This document shows, piece by piece, positions 1 through 6,569 of a stretch of DNA of 8,804 nt. Below the pieces are notes generated by a model. It ran no database searches. It was not told the DNA's origin and saw nothing but the letters and a program-made list of their open reading frames with translations. This DNA is from JBBKWQ01 sp037969115. GTDB taxonomy: Bacteria > Actinomycetota > Acidimicrobiia > Acidimicrobiales > Ilumatobacteraceae. The position numbers and the translations under genes are program-made. The stretch is from the NCBI GenBank assembly GCA_037969115.1, contig JBBKWQ010000247.1:1-8804 (forward strand), given 5' to 3'. Each line of letters opens with the position of its first letter. Positions within the stretch are counted from its first letter, which is position 1.

Positions 1-186
1 GCGGCTGGCCGAGCCGAGGGGGAAATCGCTCGCGCGACCGGAGTCCGGTCGCTCACCGGACGCGGCGTCGTGGCGACGATCGACGACGTGCAGTACGCAG
101 TCGGCGATCGTCGCCTCGACGCCGCGTCCGGTGAGCGACCGGACTCCGGTCGCGCGAGCGATTTCCCCCTCGGCTCGGCCAGCCGC
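1..186. repeat. Long near-perfect inverted repeat (fold-back palindrome) at the window edge
   Basis: Positions 1-70 are the exact reverse complement of 117-186. Pairing continues inward through 72-82/105-115 and 84-87/100-103, with mismatches only at 71/116 and 83/104, leaving a 12-base loop at 88-99. Both outward reading directions give the same P-type ATPase peptide up to the GRGV motif. On the plus strand the frame starting at base 1 then continues as VATIDDVQYAVGDRRL, which looks like a genuine ATPase nucleotide-binding-domain continuation. On the minus strand the frame becomes non-homologous sequence after GRGV. The two mismatches lie inside the inner stem (67-87/100-120), as expected if that stem is native to the gene. 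The outer 66 bases (1-66/121-186) are then a perfect copy made by self-primed extension. The palindrome may extend beyond base 1. A fold-back library or assembly chimera is the simplest reading; a real inverted duplication cannot be excluded. Confidence 0.95.
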
Positions 187-1530
187 CACGATTGCCCGAG
201 CGAGCGGGTGCTCGCTCTCGGCTTCGACACCGGCTGCCAGCCGAACGACCTCGGGTGAGGTGTGTCCGACCGTCGCCGCCACGCCCGTGACGACGTGCTC
301 ACCCTTGGTCAGGGTGCCCGTCTTGTCGAACAGCACCGCATCGATCGTCCGCATCCGTTCGAGCGCCAGTCGGTCCTTGACGAGAATGCCCGACTGAGCA
401 GCGACGGCGGTCGACAGTGCGATCACGAGGGGGATCGCCAGACCGAGGGCATGGGGACATGCGATCACCAGCACCGTCACCGTACGGACGATGGCGTCAT
501 CGAGCGATCCAACTGCCCACCACGTGAAGAACGTGATCAAGCCGGCAGCCGTTGCGACATAGAACAGGAGAGCCGCGAACCGGTCGGCCAGCGCCTGGGC
601 GCGACTGCGAGCGGCTTGCGCGTCCGCGACGAGGCGTTGAATTCCTGCGATCGCGGTGTCGTCACCGACGGCGTTGATTCTCACGTGCGCCGACGAGTCG
701 GTCGAAACCGTGCCTGCGACCACCACGTCTCCGACGCCCCGGGTGACGGGTTGTGATTCACCCGTGATCATCGACTGGTCGAACTCGGCTTCACCGTCGA
801 CGATCGTGCCGTCTGCAGGGACCCGCCCACCCGGGCGAACGAGGACTATGGCGCCGACGGTCAGGTCGGAGAGACGAATCGTGCGGACCGTGTCACCCTC
901 GATCAGTTCGGCTTCGTCGGGCAGCAGTTCCGCCAGTGCCGCAAGCGCTCCCTGTGCGCTGCCGATCGCCTTCATCTCCTGCCAGTGCCCGAGCAGCATG
1001 ATCGTGACGAGAGCAGCCAACTCCCACCAGAACTCGAGGTCGAGCCAATCCAGGCTGGTGGCGAGCGATGCCGAATAGGCAACGACGATCGCCATCGAGA
1101 TCAACAGCATCATGCCCGGTGCGCGGTTGCGAATCTCGTGAACTCCTCCCGCCAGGAACGGCCAACCTCCCCACAGGAAGACCACCGAACCGAGCGTCGG
1201 GCCGAGCCAGCTCATCCCTCTGAACGACAGGTTGTAGCCGAACCAGTTCATGATCATGTGGCTCGTGGCGACCAGCGGAATCGTCAGCAGCAGACTCAAC
1301 CAGAACCGCCGCCGGAACATCTCGAGGTCGTGGCCGGCGTGTTTGTCGTGCCTGGCGTGGCCGCCGTGCTCATCGTGTTCTGCGGAAATTCCGCCGGCTG
1401 AGCGCCCGACGTCGCCGGATCGACCATGAACGTCGTCGTGTCGCGGCTGCGTGGGTTCGGCCGACGCATCTCCCTCGCGGGTCAGTGTCCGAACTGCCGG
1501 TGTCGTCAGCACTCCCGGATCGGCGTCCAT
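1..1530 (-). CDS. copB: CopB-like heavy-metal-translocating P-type ATPase (CPH class), 3' end disrupted by fold-back
   Basis: This is an integral membrane P1B-type ATPase that exports heavy-metal ions, probably Cu or Ag. The ATG at 1530 follows AGGAGG at 6-base spacing. Residues 31-67 form a His-rich N-terminal tail with eight His and no CxxC metal-binding domain. Membrane segments lie near residues 75-92, 110-130, 138-160, 166-182, 318-341 and 347-372. The actuator TGES is at 256-259. The metal-site motif CPH is at 358-360. DKTGTLT with the phosphorylated Asp402 follows, and the P1B-specific SEHP is at 439-442. CPH plus a His-rich N-terminus is the hallmark of CopB (P1B-3), as opposed to CPC-type CopA. 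Only residues 1-471 (down to about base 118) are believable. After GRGV the frame enters the inverted repeat and stays open to the edge with unrelated sequence. The rest of the ATP-binding domain, the GDGxND hinge and the last two membrane helices are absent. The metal is inferred from family; no transport data are visible. Confidence 0.93.
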   Translation of the reverse strand, partial: MDADPGVLTTPAVRTLTREGDASAEPTQPRHDDVHGRSGDVGRSAGGISAEHDEHGGHARHDKHAGHDLEMFRRRFWLSLLLTIPLVATSHMIMNWFGYNLSFRGMSWLGPTLGSVVFLWGGWPFLAGGVHEIRNRAPGMMLLISMAIVVAYSASLATSLDWLDLEFWWELAALVTIMLLGHWQEMKAIGSAQGALAALAELLPDEAELIEGDTVRTIRLSDLTVGAIVLVRPGGRVPADGTIVDGEAEFDQSMITGESQPVTRGVGDVVVAGTVSTDSSAHVRINAVGDDTAIAGIQRLVADAQAARSRAQALADRFAALLFYVATAAGLITFFTWWAVGSLDDAIVRTVTVLVIACPHALGLAIPLVIALSTAVAAQSGILVKDRLALERMRTIDAVLFDKTGTLTKGEHVVTGVAATVGHTSPEVVRLAAGVEAESEHPLARAIVAAGRAEGEIARATGVRSLTGRGVEATIADCVLHVVDRRHDAASGERPDSGRASDFPLGSASR

Positions 1531-1565
1531 CGTCTACCTCCTCTTGTGACGGAAGGGATCCGCGT

Positions 1566-1593
1566 CGGGCGGATGCCGCCCGCTGAGGCGGGC
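1566..1593 (-). promoter_or_regulatory. Two mutually exclusive GC hairpins in the ATPase leader
   Basis: In the 125-base gap between the rhodanese stop and the ATPase start, one hairpin pairs 1566-1572 with 1576-1582 (7 bp, 3-base loop). Another pairs 1578-1583 with 1588-1593 (6 bp, 4-base loop). They share 1578-1582, so only one can form at a time. No U-tract follows on the minus strand. It could be a weak intrinsic terminator, an attenuator or an mRNA processing site between the two genes, or chance in GC-rich DNA. Confidence 0.3.
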
Positions 1594-1655
1594 TGTGTCA
1601 CTGGAATCGACGGTAACGAGGCGGCTGTCACGCCGCTGTTGTGCCGCTGGGGCAC

Positions 1656-2069
1656 TCAGTCGAGGTCGACCGAAGACCGTTCGATCGGCAAGCCGTGCTC
1701 GACCCAGTCCTCTTTGCCGCCGAGGTAGACACGCACGTTCTCGTACCCCAGCTCCTCGAGTCGCGCGGCGGCGATCTCGGAGTTCTGGCAGGTTCCACTG
1801 CAGTAGACCACGACGGACACCGATCGATCGGCGATGAGGCGCGGCGCCAGCGCGTCGACCTGATCGGGCGGCATGTTGAGCGCACCAGGGAGATGAGCGT
1901 CGGCGAAGTACCCGGCGCCCAACGCCTCGACCAGGACGATCGGGTCGCTGTCGCGAATGCTGCGGTACAACGCGTCGCGTGAAATCGTCGCGGTCACAAT
2001 GGGGGCTTCTCCATCATCGTGGTCCACCTCATGGTCGGAGTGGTCGGAGTGTTCGACATCGGCGCTCAT
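1656..2069 (-). CDS. Single-domain rhodanese-like sulfurtransferase with His/Asp-rich N-terminus
   Basis: This 137-residue protein is a single rhodanese domain, the family that carries sulfane sulfur as a cysteine persulfide. The active-site loop YCSGTCQNS supplies the likely catalytic Cys90, with a second Cys at 94. It is followed by the typical AAARLEELGYENV helix-strand and the GGKEDWVEHGLPIE terminus. The early ADAHLPGALNMP segment matches the usual aHIPGAiniP motif. Residues 7-18 are unusual: five His in an Asp/Glu background. No signal peptide or membrane segment is seen, so it should be cytoplasmic. The ATG at 2069 has no clear Shine-Dalgarno. It was chosen because longer starts run across the divergent regulator gene. 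A GTG at residue 15 or 25 is an alternative start and would remove part or all of the His tail. It lies upstream of and co-oriented with the CopB-like ATPase, suggesting a shared role in metal or reactive-sulfur handling. That role is inference; the family call is firm. Confidence 0.88.
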   Translation of the reverse strand: MSADVEHSDHSDHEVDHDDGEAPIVTATISRDALYRSIRDSDPIVLVEALGAGYFADAHLPGALNMPPDQVDALAPRLIADRSVSVVVYCSGTCQNSEIAAARLEELGYENVRVYLGGKEDWVEHGLPIERSSVDLD

Positions 2070-2076
2070 CGAAACA

Positions 2077-2093
2077 CGGATCGCTGTGATCCG
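2077..2093. promoter_or_regulatory. 17-base palindrome upstream of the rhodanese gene, candidate operator
   Basis: CGGATC-N5-GATCCG is a perfect 6-bp dyad with a 5-base spacer. It ends 7 bases upstream of the rhodanese start codon, inside the 84-base divergent region. Its position fits an operator for a dimeric repressor, or a hairpin in the 5' leader. No matching regulator of known specificity is in the window, and no clear -10 element was found for the minus-strand gene. Confidence 0.35.
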
Positions 2094-2141
2094 ACTGGCA
2101 CGGGCAACGCTACTTCGACAGCGTCGTAACAGTTCGACCGG

Positions 2142-2147
2142 TACTGT
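2142..2147 (+). promoter_or_regulatory. Candidate -10 element for the BTAD regulator (leaderless start)
   Basis: TACTGT fits the actinobacterial TANNNT -10 pattern and ends 6 bases before the GTG start. Transcription would therefore begin at or next to the start codon, giving a leaderless mRNA. This agrees with the poor Shine-Dalgarno (AGGA only 2 bases from the GTG). No good -35 was found at 16-18 bases. The element is one arm of a small dyad, ACAGT (2129-2133) and ACTGT (2143-2147), which could be an operator overlapping the promoter. Confidence 0.35.
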
Positions 2148-2153
2148 CAGGAC

Positions 2154-5123
2154 GTGGAGTTCGGGCTGCTCGGACCACTGGAGGTCCGTTCGGGCAATGT
2201 GCTGGTCGACATCCGTCGCGGGCTGCCCCGCACCATCTTGACGATTCTGCTCCTTCGAAGGGGGGAGACCGTCAGCACGGATCTCCTCGCTGACACGTTG
2301 TGGGGCGACTCCCAACCCATCAACCCGGCCAACGCTCTACAGACGCAGGTCTCCTACCTTCGGAAACGACTGGCGATCCATGCCACGAAGCGAGTGATCC
2401 TGACTCGCCCGGGTGGTTACGCGCTCGATGTCGAACGCGATGCGATCGATGCGTGTCGATTCGAGGACGCCGTGCTCGCCGCATCCCAGCTCGATGCCGG
2501 CGATGTCTCGTCGGTACGCGTCGGTCTTGAATCGCTCGACGGGGCGATCGCGCTGTGGCGCGGCAATGCGCTCGCCGACGTCGAGGGAGAGAAGTTCGCC
2601 ATCGGCGAGGCGGCGCGCTTGGATGAGCTCCGTCTGGTTGCGTTCGAGATGCGCAACGACCTCGGCCTGGCTCTCGGTCGACATCATGGGTTGATCGCAG
2701 ACCTCATGTCCCTGGTCGGCGAGTATCCGTTCCGGGAGAAGCTGCACGAGCAGCTGATGTTGGCGCTCTACAGATCCGGCCGACAAGCCGAGGCCTTGCG
2801 CGCCTTCACGAATGCCCGGAAGGCCCTCGTCGACGAACTCGGCATCGAGCCTGGCTCCGGACTCCGCGAGCTCGAACGTCGAATCCTCGACCAGGACCCG
2901 GGTCTGACGCCGAACGACCAGGTTGTCGAGCAGCCAGTGGCCGTCGCATCCGGTGGAACCGACGGGACCCTGGCGTCAGTTTCGCCGTCGCAGCTCCCGT
3001 CGGCGGTTACGCCGCTCGTCGGACGCGATGTCGAACTCGGTCGGCTCGCCTCGTTGCTGCAACGCAGTCGTCTCGTCACGCTCACCGGACCCGCCGGCGC
3101 CGGTAAGACTCGACTCGCGATCGAGACGGCGCGCGGTACCAGTGACGACGGCGCGGTGTGGTTCGTCGACCTCGGCGAAGTCATCGAGCCTGATTCGGTC
3201 GTCGCGCTCATCGCCAACGCACTCGACGTTCCCACCGTTCCTGGAGCCGACATGGTTGCCACCGTTGCGGGCGCGATGTCCAGACGGCACGGGCTCCTCG
3301 TGCTCGACACCTGTGAGCACGTCGTTGGCGCGGTCGCCGCACTCGTCGGGCGCATCCTTCGCGAGTCGGAACACGTCGGAGTGCTGGCGACGAGTCGTCG
3401 GCCACTCAACGTCATGGGCGAGATCGCGTGGCCGGTGCCGCCTCTGTCGTTGGCGCCGACCGACGATAGATCCGTCGACGAGCTGCGTCGATACGCCTCA
3501 GTCGAACTGTTTCTCGCACGAGCGACCGCGGTGCGACCAGACTTCGAACTCGCCGACGACAACGCATCCGACGTCGCATCGATCTGTATGGCTCTGGACG
3601 GCCTTCCGCTCGCCATCGAACTCGCCGCGGCGCGCATCGACGTGTTGTCGCCACGGGCAATCAGTGAACGATTGGCGCGCCGATTCGACCTCCTCATCGA
3701 TGGCGGTCGAGACACCGCTCCCCGACAAAAGACGCTGCGCAGCGCCATCGAGTGGAGCATCGGACTCCTCGATGAGGCGCAGCGAACGTTCTTCGCCCGA
3801 CTCGGTGTCTTCCACGGCGCATTCGATCTCGATTCGGCGACATGCGTCGGAGCGGTCGACGAGGTGCAGTCGCTCGAATTGATGACGTCGCTCGTTCGGC
3901 AATCGATGGTGACGATGGTCGAGCATGACCGATACCGGTTGTTGGACACATTGCGCGCCTATGCCCTGGAGATGCTCGACGAACTCGACGCCGACGCCAC
4001 CCGACTGCGCCACGCCCACTGTTATGTCGAGTCTGCCATGCGGGCCGAACAGGGCATACGCGGTCCGGATCAGCTCGCATGGCTCGAACGGCTGCGCGCC
4101 GACCGAGCCAACCATCGTGCGGCTCTGGAGTGGCTCGTCGGCATCGGCGACGGTGCCGGCGCTGCCCGGCTCGCAGGCGCGCTCGGATGGTTCTGGACGC
4201 TCGACGGGATGCTCGAAGAAGCCGAACGCCAGCTCGAACGCGTGCTCGAGTTCACCGATCTCCCGCCCGTCGAGCGCTCCAAGATCCTCTGGAGCCTCGC
4301 CCTCCTCGAATCGTCCCTCGGGCGGATGAACCGTGCGGAGGAACACGCTGTCGAAAGTGTCGAATGCGCTCGCACGAGCGGCGACACCATCCAGACCGCG
4401 TTCGGGCTCAACGCACTCGCGGTGGTGCACTGGGCCACCGGCGACTACGAATCGTCCGAATTCACGCGAGCGGAGGCGACCTCGCTTTTTTCGGCGTCTC
4501 ACGAATCTTGGGGATTCGCAGTGTCGCTCGTCCTCCGGGCTCGAACGAGCATCGACCGACACGAACCCGACGCGATGGACGTAGCGCAGCAGGCCCTGAT
4601 TGCGGCCCGCGACACGGGCGATCACCACGTCGTCGGCATCGCACTCCAGCAGGTGGCACGTATCACCCTTCAACAAGGCAGACCGTCCGACGCGGTCGAG
4701 CTCTCGACGGACTCGCTGCGCAATGCGGAACACATCGGATACGTCGAAGGAATTGTGGGGTCCTTGCATGATGCAGCTCGTGCGCTGTCCGCCGATGGCC
4801 GGAATGCCGACGCACACCGGTTGCATCTTCGAGCCCTTCGGCTTGCCTCCGACATCGGGCACACGGCTGCCCAGTGCGAGGCGATCGAGGGCATCGCGAT
4901 TGCCAGCGCTCTACGCGGCGATCTCACCGCCGCCGCGACATTGCTGTCTGCGGCCGATACCGAACGAGAACGCCGGCGGCTCCGCCGCCGGCCGGATGAT
5001 GATGTGGAGGTCGCAGAAGTCCGCCACGCCCTCGGTCGAATCGAAATGGGTGATGGCGACGACGGTGGGCGCCGCTCGTTTGACGAAATCGTCGATGACC
5101 TCATGGTCCGCGCTGTCGTCTGA
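2154..5123 (+). CDS. SARP/BTAD-family transcriptional regulator with NB-ARC-like NTPase and TPR domains
   Basis: This large cytoplasmic regulator has 989 residues. Residues 1-95 are an OmpR-like winged helix (LGPLEVR start, YLRKRL recognition-helix region, GGYAL wing). Residues 97-245 are the bacterial transcriptional activation domain, ending in the typical ALYRSGRQAEALRAF and DELGIEPGSGLRELE motifs. A Pro/Ser linker leads to a STAND-type NTPase: Walker A GPAGAGKT at 312-319, Walker B LLVLD at 381-385, TSR at 413-415 and GLPLAIELAA at 483-492. From about 640 to 930 the Ala/Leu-rich helices (ALRAYALEML, ARLAGALGWF, FGLNALAVVHWATGDY) are TPR-like. There is no C-terminal LuxR helix-turn-helix. 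This matches AfsR-like regulators, in which the ATPase and TPR parts gate DNA binding by the N-terminus. The GTG at 2154 puts the winged helix in full register. The gene is divergent from the rhodanese by 84 bases; whether it controls that operon or itself is unknown. The ligand cannot be read from sequence. Confidence 0.95.
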   Translation: MEFGLLGPLEVRSGNVLVDIRRGLPRTILTILLLRRGETVSTDLLADTLWGDSQPINPANALQTQVSYLRKRLAIHATKRVILTRPGGYALDVERDAIDACRFEDAVLAASQLDAGDVSSVRVGLESLDGAIALWRGNALADVEGEKFAIGEAARLDELRLVAFEMRNDLGLALGRHHGLIADLMSLVGEYPFREKLHEQLMLALYRSGRQAEALRAFTNARKALVDELGIEPGSGLRELERRILDQDPGLTPNDQVVEQPVAVASGGTDGTLASVSPSQLPSAVTPLVGRDVELGRLASLLQRSRLVTLTGPAGAGKTRLAIETARGTSDDGAVWFVDLGEVIEPDSVVALIANALDVPTVPGADMVATVAGAMSRRHGLLVLDTCEHVVGAVAALVGRILRESEHVGVLATSRRPLNVMGEIAWPVPPLSLAPTDDRSVDELRRYASVELFLARATAVRPDFELADDNASDVASICMALDGLPLAIELAAARIDVLSPRAISERLARRFDLLIDGGRDTAPRQKTLRSAIEWSIGLLDEAQRTFFARLGVFHGAFDLDSATCVGAVDEVQSLELMTSLVRQSMVTMVEHDRYRLLDTLRAYALEMLDELDADATRLRHAHCYVESAMRAEQGIRGPDQLAWLERLRADRANHRAALEWLVGIGDGAGAARLAGALGWFWTLDGMLEEAERQLERVLEFTDLPPVERSKILWSLALLESSLGRMNRAEEHAVESVECARTSGDTIQTAFGLNALAVVHWATGDYESSEFTRAEATSLFSASHESWGFAVSLVLRARTSIDRHEPDAMDVAQQALIAARDTGDHHVVGIALQQVARITLQQGRPSDAVELSTDSLRNAEHIGYVEGIVGSLHDAARALSADGRNADAHRLHLRALRLASDIGHTAAQCEAIEGIAIASALRGDLTAAATLLSAADTERERRRLRRRPDDDVEVAEVRHALGRIEMGDGDDGGRRSFDEIVDDLMVRAVV
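4972..4992. repeat. Strong GC hairpin inside the regulator's 3' coding region
   Basis: Bases 4972-4980 pair with 4984-4992: a 9-bp all-G/C stem with a 3-base loop. It lies where the regulator encodes an Arg-rich stretch (RERRRLRRRP). It may simply follow from Arg codons in GC-rich DNA, or it could slow polymerases or ribosomes near the C-terminal end of the protein. Confidence 0.5.
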
Positions 5124-5213
5124 GCCGCCGCCTGACGAACGGGGGCCGGAACGAAGCGATCATCACTGACCAAACCCCTGGAAAGCCGGTTCGCGGTCTG
5201 CGACGATGACCAG

Positions 5214-5729
5214 GTGGGGTCTGCGACGGACCGACGAACCGAAGCCGGCCTCGAGCCGTGCTTGGAACACCACGCGGAGATCAATGCGCCGGCCGCTGAT
5301 CTCTACGAACTCGTCGCCGACCTGAAATCGATGACCGACCTGAGCCCGGAATGCGCGGCGTGCTGGTGGCTCGGCGACGCCACGAACGCCGTGACGGGCG
5401 CACGATTTCGAGGCCGTAGTCGGCGCGGCTGGCGCCGGTGGACGACCACCGCTGAGGTCACCGAGGCGACCCCCGGTCAACGGATCAGTTGGAAGGTGAC
5501 GTACTGGACCCGGCCCGTTGCGCACTGGATCTACGAGTTCGAGGAATTCGAGGCCGGGCGGACGATCGTGACGGAGCGCTCTCTCGACCAACGCGGGCCC
5601 GTGCTGCGTCGGGTGTCTGCGCTGGTCACTGGGACGAACGATCGAGCCGCCCGCAACAACGAGACGATGCACACGACGTTGGCTCGCCTCAAGGCGGCCG
5701 CCGAGCCGAGCGGCGCATCGAGTCGTTGA
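5214..5729 (+). CDS. SRPBCC-superfamily protein (polyketide cyclase/dehydrase-like)
   Basis: The product is a 171-residue cytoplasmic protein of the START/Bet v1-like SRPBCC fold, a helix-grip fold that encloses a hydrophobic ligand. Features are the opening strand and helix (EINAPAADLYELVADLKSM, residues 22-40), the central GARFRGRSRRGWRRWTTTAEV (62-82), the PGQRISWKVTYW strand (87-98), WIYEFEEFEAGRTIVTER (105-122) and a long closing helix (about 128-163). No catalytic residue set is evident, so the ligand is unknown. The GTG at 5214 leaves about 17 residues before the first strand and has no clear Shine-Dalgarno, so a different nearby start is possible. The gene follows the regulator by 90 bases on the same strand without a visible terminator, so co-transcription is possible. 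It converges on the next gene with only 31 bases between the stops. A second SRPBCC protein of different sequence lies 840 bases downstream. Confidence 0.85.
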   Translation: MGSATDRRTEAGLEPCLEHHAEINAPAADLYELVADLKSMTDLSPECAACWWLGDATNAVTGARFRGRSRRGWRRWTTTAEVTEATPGQRISWKVTYWTRPVAHWIYEFEEFEAGRTIVTERSLDQRGPVLRRVSALVTGTNDRAARNNETMHTTLARLKAAAEPSGASSR

Positions 5730-5760
5730 TCGGCATCCCGGCCCCGTCACACCAGGGCAA

Positions 5761-6312
5761 TCATGACCGACCCCCACCGAACGCGGCATCGTACGACCCC
5801 TGGAGTTCGGACGTGGCCGGACCCGAGTATCCGCAGTAGCTCAACGCGTCGTCGGAGGCGCTGAGCAGATACTGCGCACCCACCTCGAGTGGGAAACCGC
5901 CGAGCAATGCTTGGGCATCTCCGACCGTTCGGAGTTCGACGGTCGACGCATCGCCCCCGGTGTACCAGTTGTCGACGCGTACGGTGATCGTGTCGGCCCC
6001 AATGTCGGTCACTGTTCCGGCGAACGCTCGGGTCATGGCGGCGAGGGCCTCGACATCGAACGGCAGGCAGGACGCGGACGCCTCTCCTTCGCCGATCGAC
6101 AGAACGACCGGGGCGTTCGTCGTTTGGTCGTCGTCGTCGCTCAATACTCCGACAACGATGGTCAAGATTGCGGCGAATCCCAGGACGACGGCGACGACCC
6201 AGATCATGACCCCTCGATGTGGGCTGCGCGGTCGGTGCCGACCCGGCCGAGCCGGTGACAGGCGATGATCGGATCGTCCGGAATCGGTGGAGCTGGTTCG
6301 TGTGGTGCTCAT
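5761..6312 (-). CDS. Single-pass membrane-anchored extracellular protein, possible NTR/TIMP-like domain
   Basis: The product has 183 residues. The Arg/His/Pro-rich cytoplasmic N-terminus (residues 1-34) is followed by one strong membrane helix (35-57, from VMIWVVAVVL to TIVVGVL), then an acidic DDDD stop and an exported domain. The helix lacks a signal-peptidase site or lipobox, so a type II anchored protein is predicted. The exported part has two Cys (82 and 160) that could form a disulfide. Its pattern, Cys then an AFAGTV strand, an alternating TITVRVDNWYTGG hairpin, then VGAQYLL and SYCG, resembles small OB-fold NTR/TIMP-like domains of actinobacterial surface proteins. That match is from pattern memory and tentative. 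The ATG at 6312 follows AAGGGA at 6-base spacing, a good ribosome site. The gene is divergent from the second SRPBCC gene across 257 bases and convergent with the first. Function unknown. Confidence 0.8.
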   Translation of the reverse strand: MSTTRTSSTDSGRSDHRLSPARPGRHRPRSPHRGVMIWVVAVVLGFAAILTIVVGVLSDDDDQTTNAPVVLSIGEGEASASCLPFDVEALAAMTRAFAGTVTDIGADTITVRVDNWYTGGDASTVELRTVGDAQALLGGFPLEVGAQYLLSASDDALSYCGYSGPATSELQGSYDAAFGGGRS

Positions 6313-6369
6313 GGTGCGTCCCTTCGATGGAATGGGCGACGGGATGTCGCCGCAGTCGTGTTGTACGGC

Positions 6370-6379
6370 CGAACGTTCG
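6370..6379. promoter_or_regulatory. Perfect 10-base palindrome in the 6313-6569 divergent region
   Basis: CGAACGTTCG lies about 58 bases upstream of the membrane-anchored protein's start. It sits within a larger imperfect dyad, CCGAA (6369-6373) and TTCGG (6381-6385). It is a plausible operator for one of the two divergent genes. A LexA box would need four bases between the GAAC and GTTC halves, and here there are none. The rest of this 257-base gap holds no gene I can support and no convincing -35/-10 pair. Confidence 0.25.
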
Positions 6380-6514
6380 ATTCGGTGCCTCGACTACACA
6401 CCGGTCGACTGTCATGGAGTTGGAGCGGCGCGTGCCGGTCGGCCGCCGGCGGCAACAGGTGTGTGACAGCGAACTTCCAGCTTCTGTGGGCAGCGTTGAC
6501 CGAACCTGAACCGG

Positions 6515-6547
6515 CACCACGACCACCACCACGACCACCATCACCAC
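6515..6547. repeat. CAC/GAC low-complexity repeat in the leader of the second SRPBCC gene
   Basis: The 12-base unit CACCACGACCAC occurs twice exactly (6515-6526 and 6527-6538) and then decays into CAT-CAC-CAC. It ends about 22 bases before the ATG at 6570. It is probably untranslated: the gene's own frame has TGA at 6507-6509 and no ATG, GTG or TTG before 6570, and the His-reading frame has TGA at 6497-6499. It makes the leader purine-poor on the plus strand. It could vary in copy number by slippage. Confidence 0.75.
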
Positions 6548-6569
6548 CCAGACAGGAACGGGAGCGCAC

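Noticed and set aside
70..258. Plus-strand frame beginning MATIDDVQYAVGDRRL as a separate small gene
   Set aside because: It is a fragment of the ATPase read in sense from the folded-back arm; after about residue 17 it runs antisense to the ATPase gene.
131..1401. Several plus-strand open frames opposite the ATPase
   Set aside because: They are antisense to a minus-strand gene with unbroken P-type ATPase motifs and have no family-like sequence.
1656..2315. Rhodanese extended to 219 residues with a start at 2315
   Set aside because: The extension overlaps the divergent regulator's winged helix and has no conserved features; the start at 2069 suits the family better.
3498..4862. 454-residue minus-strand open frame
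   Set aside because: It lies entirely opposite the regulator's NTPase and TPR coding region and reads as GC-rich shadow sequence.
6496..6501. TTGACC as a -35 element for the gene at 6570
   Set aside because: No -10-like hexamer occurs 16-18 bases downstream; that stretch is the CAC/GAC repeat.
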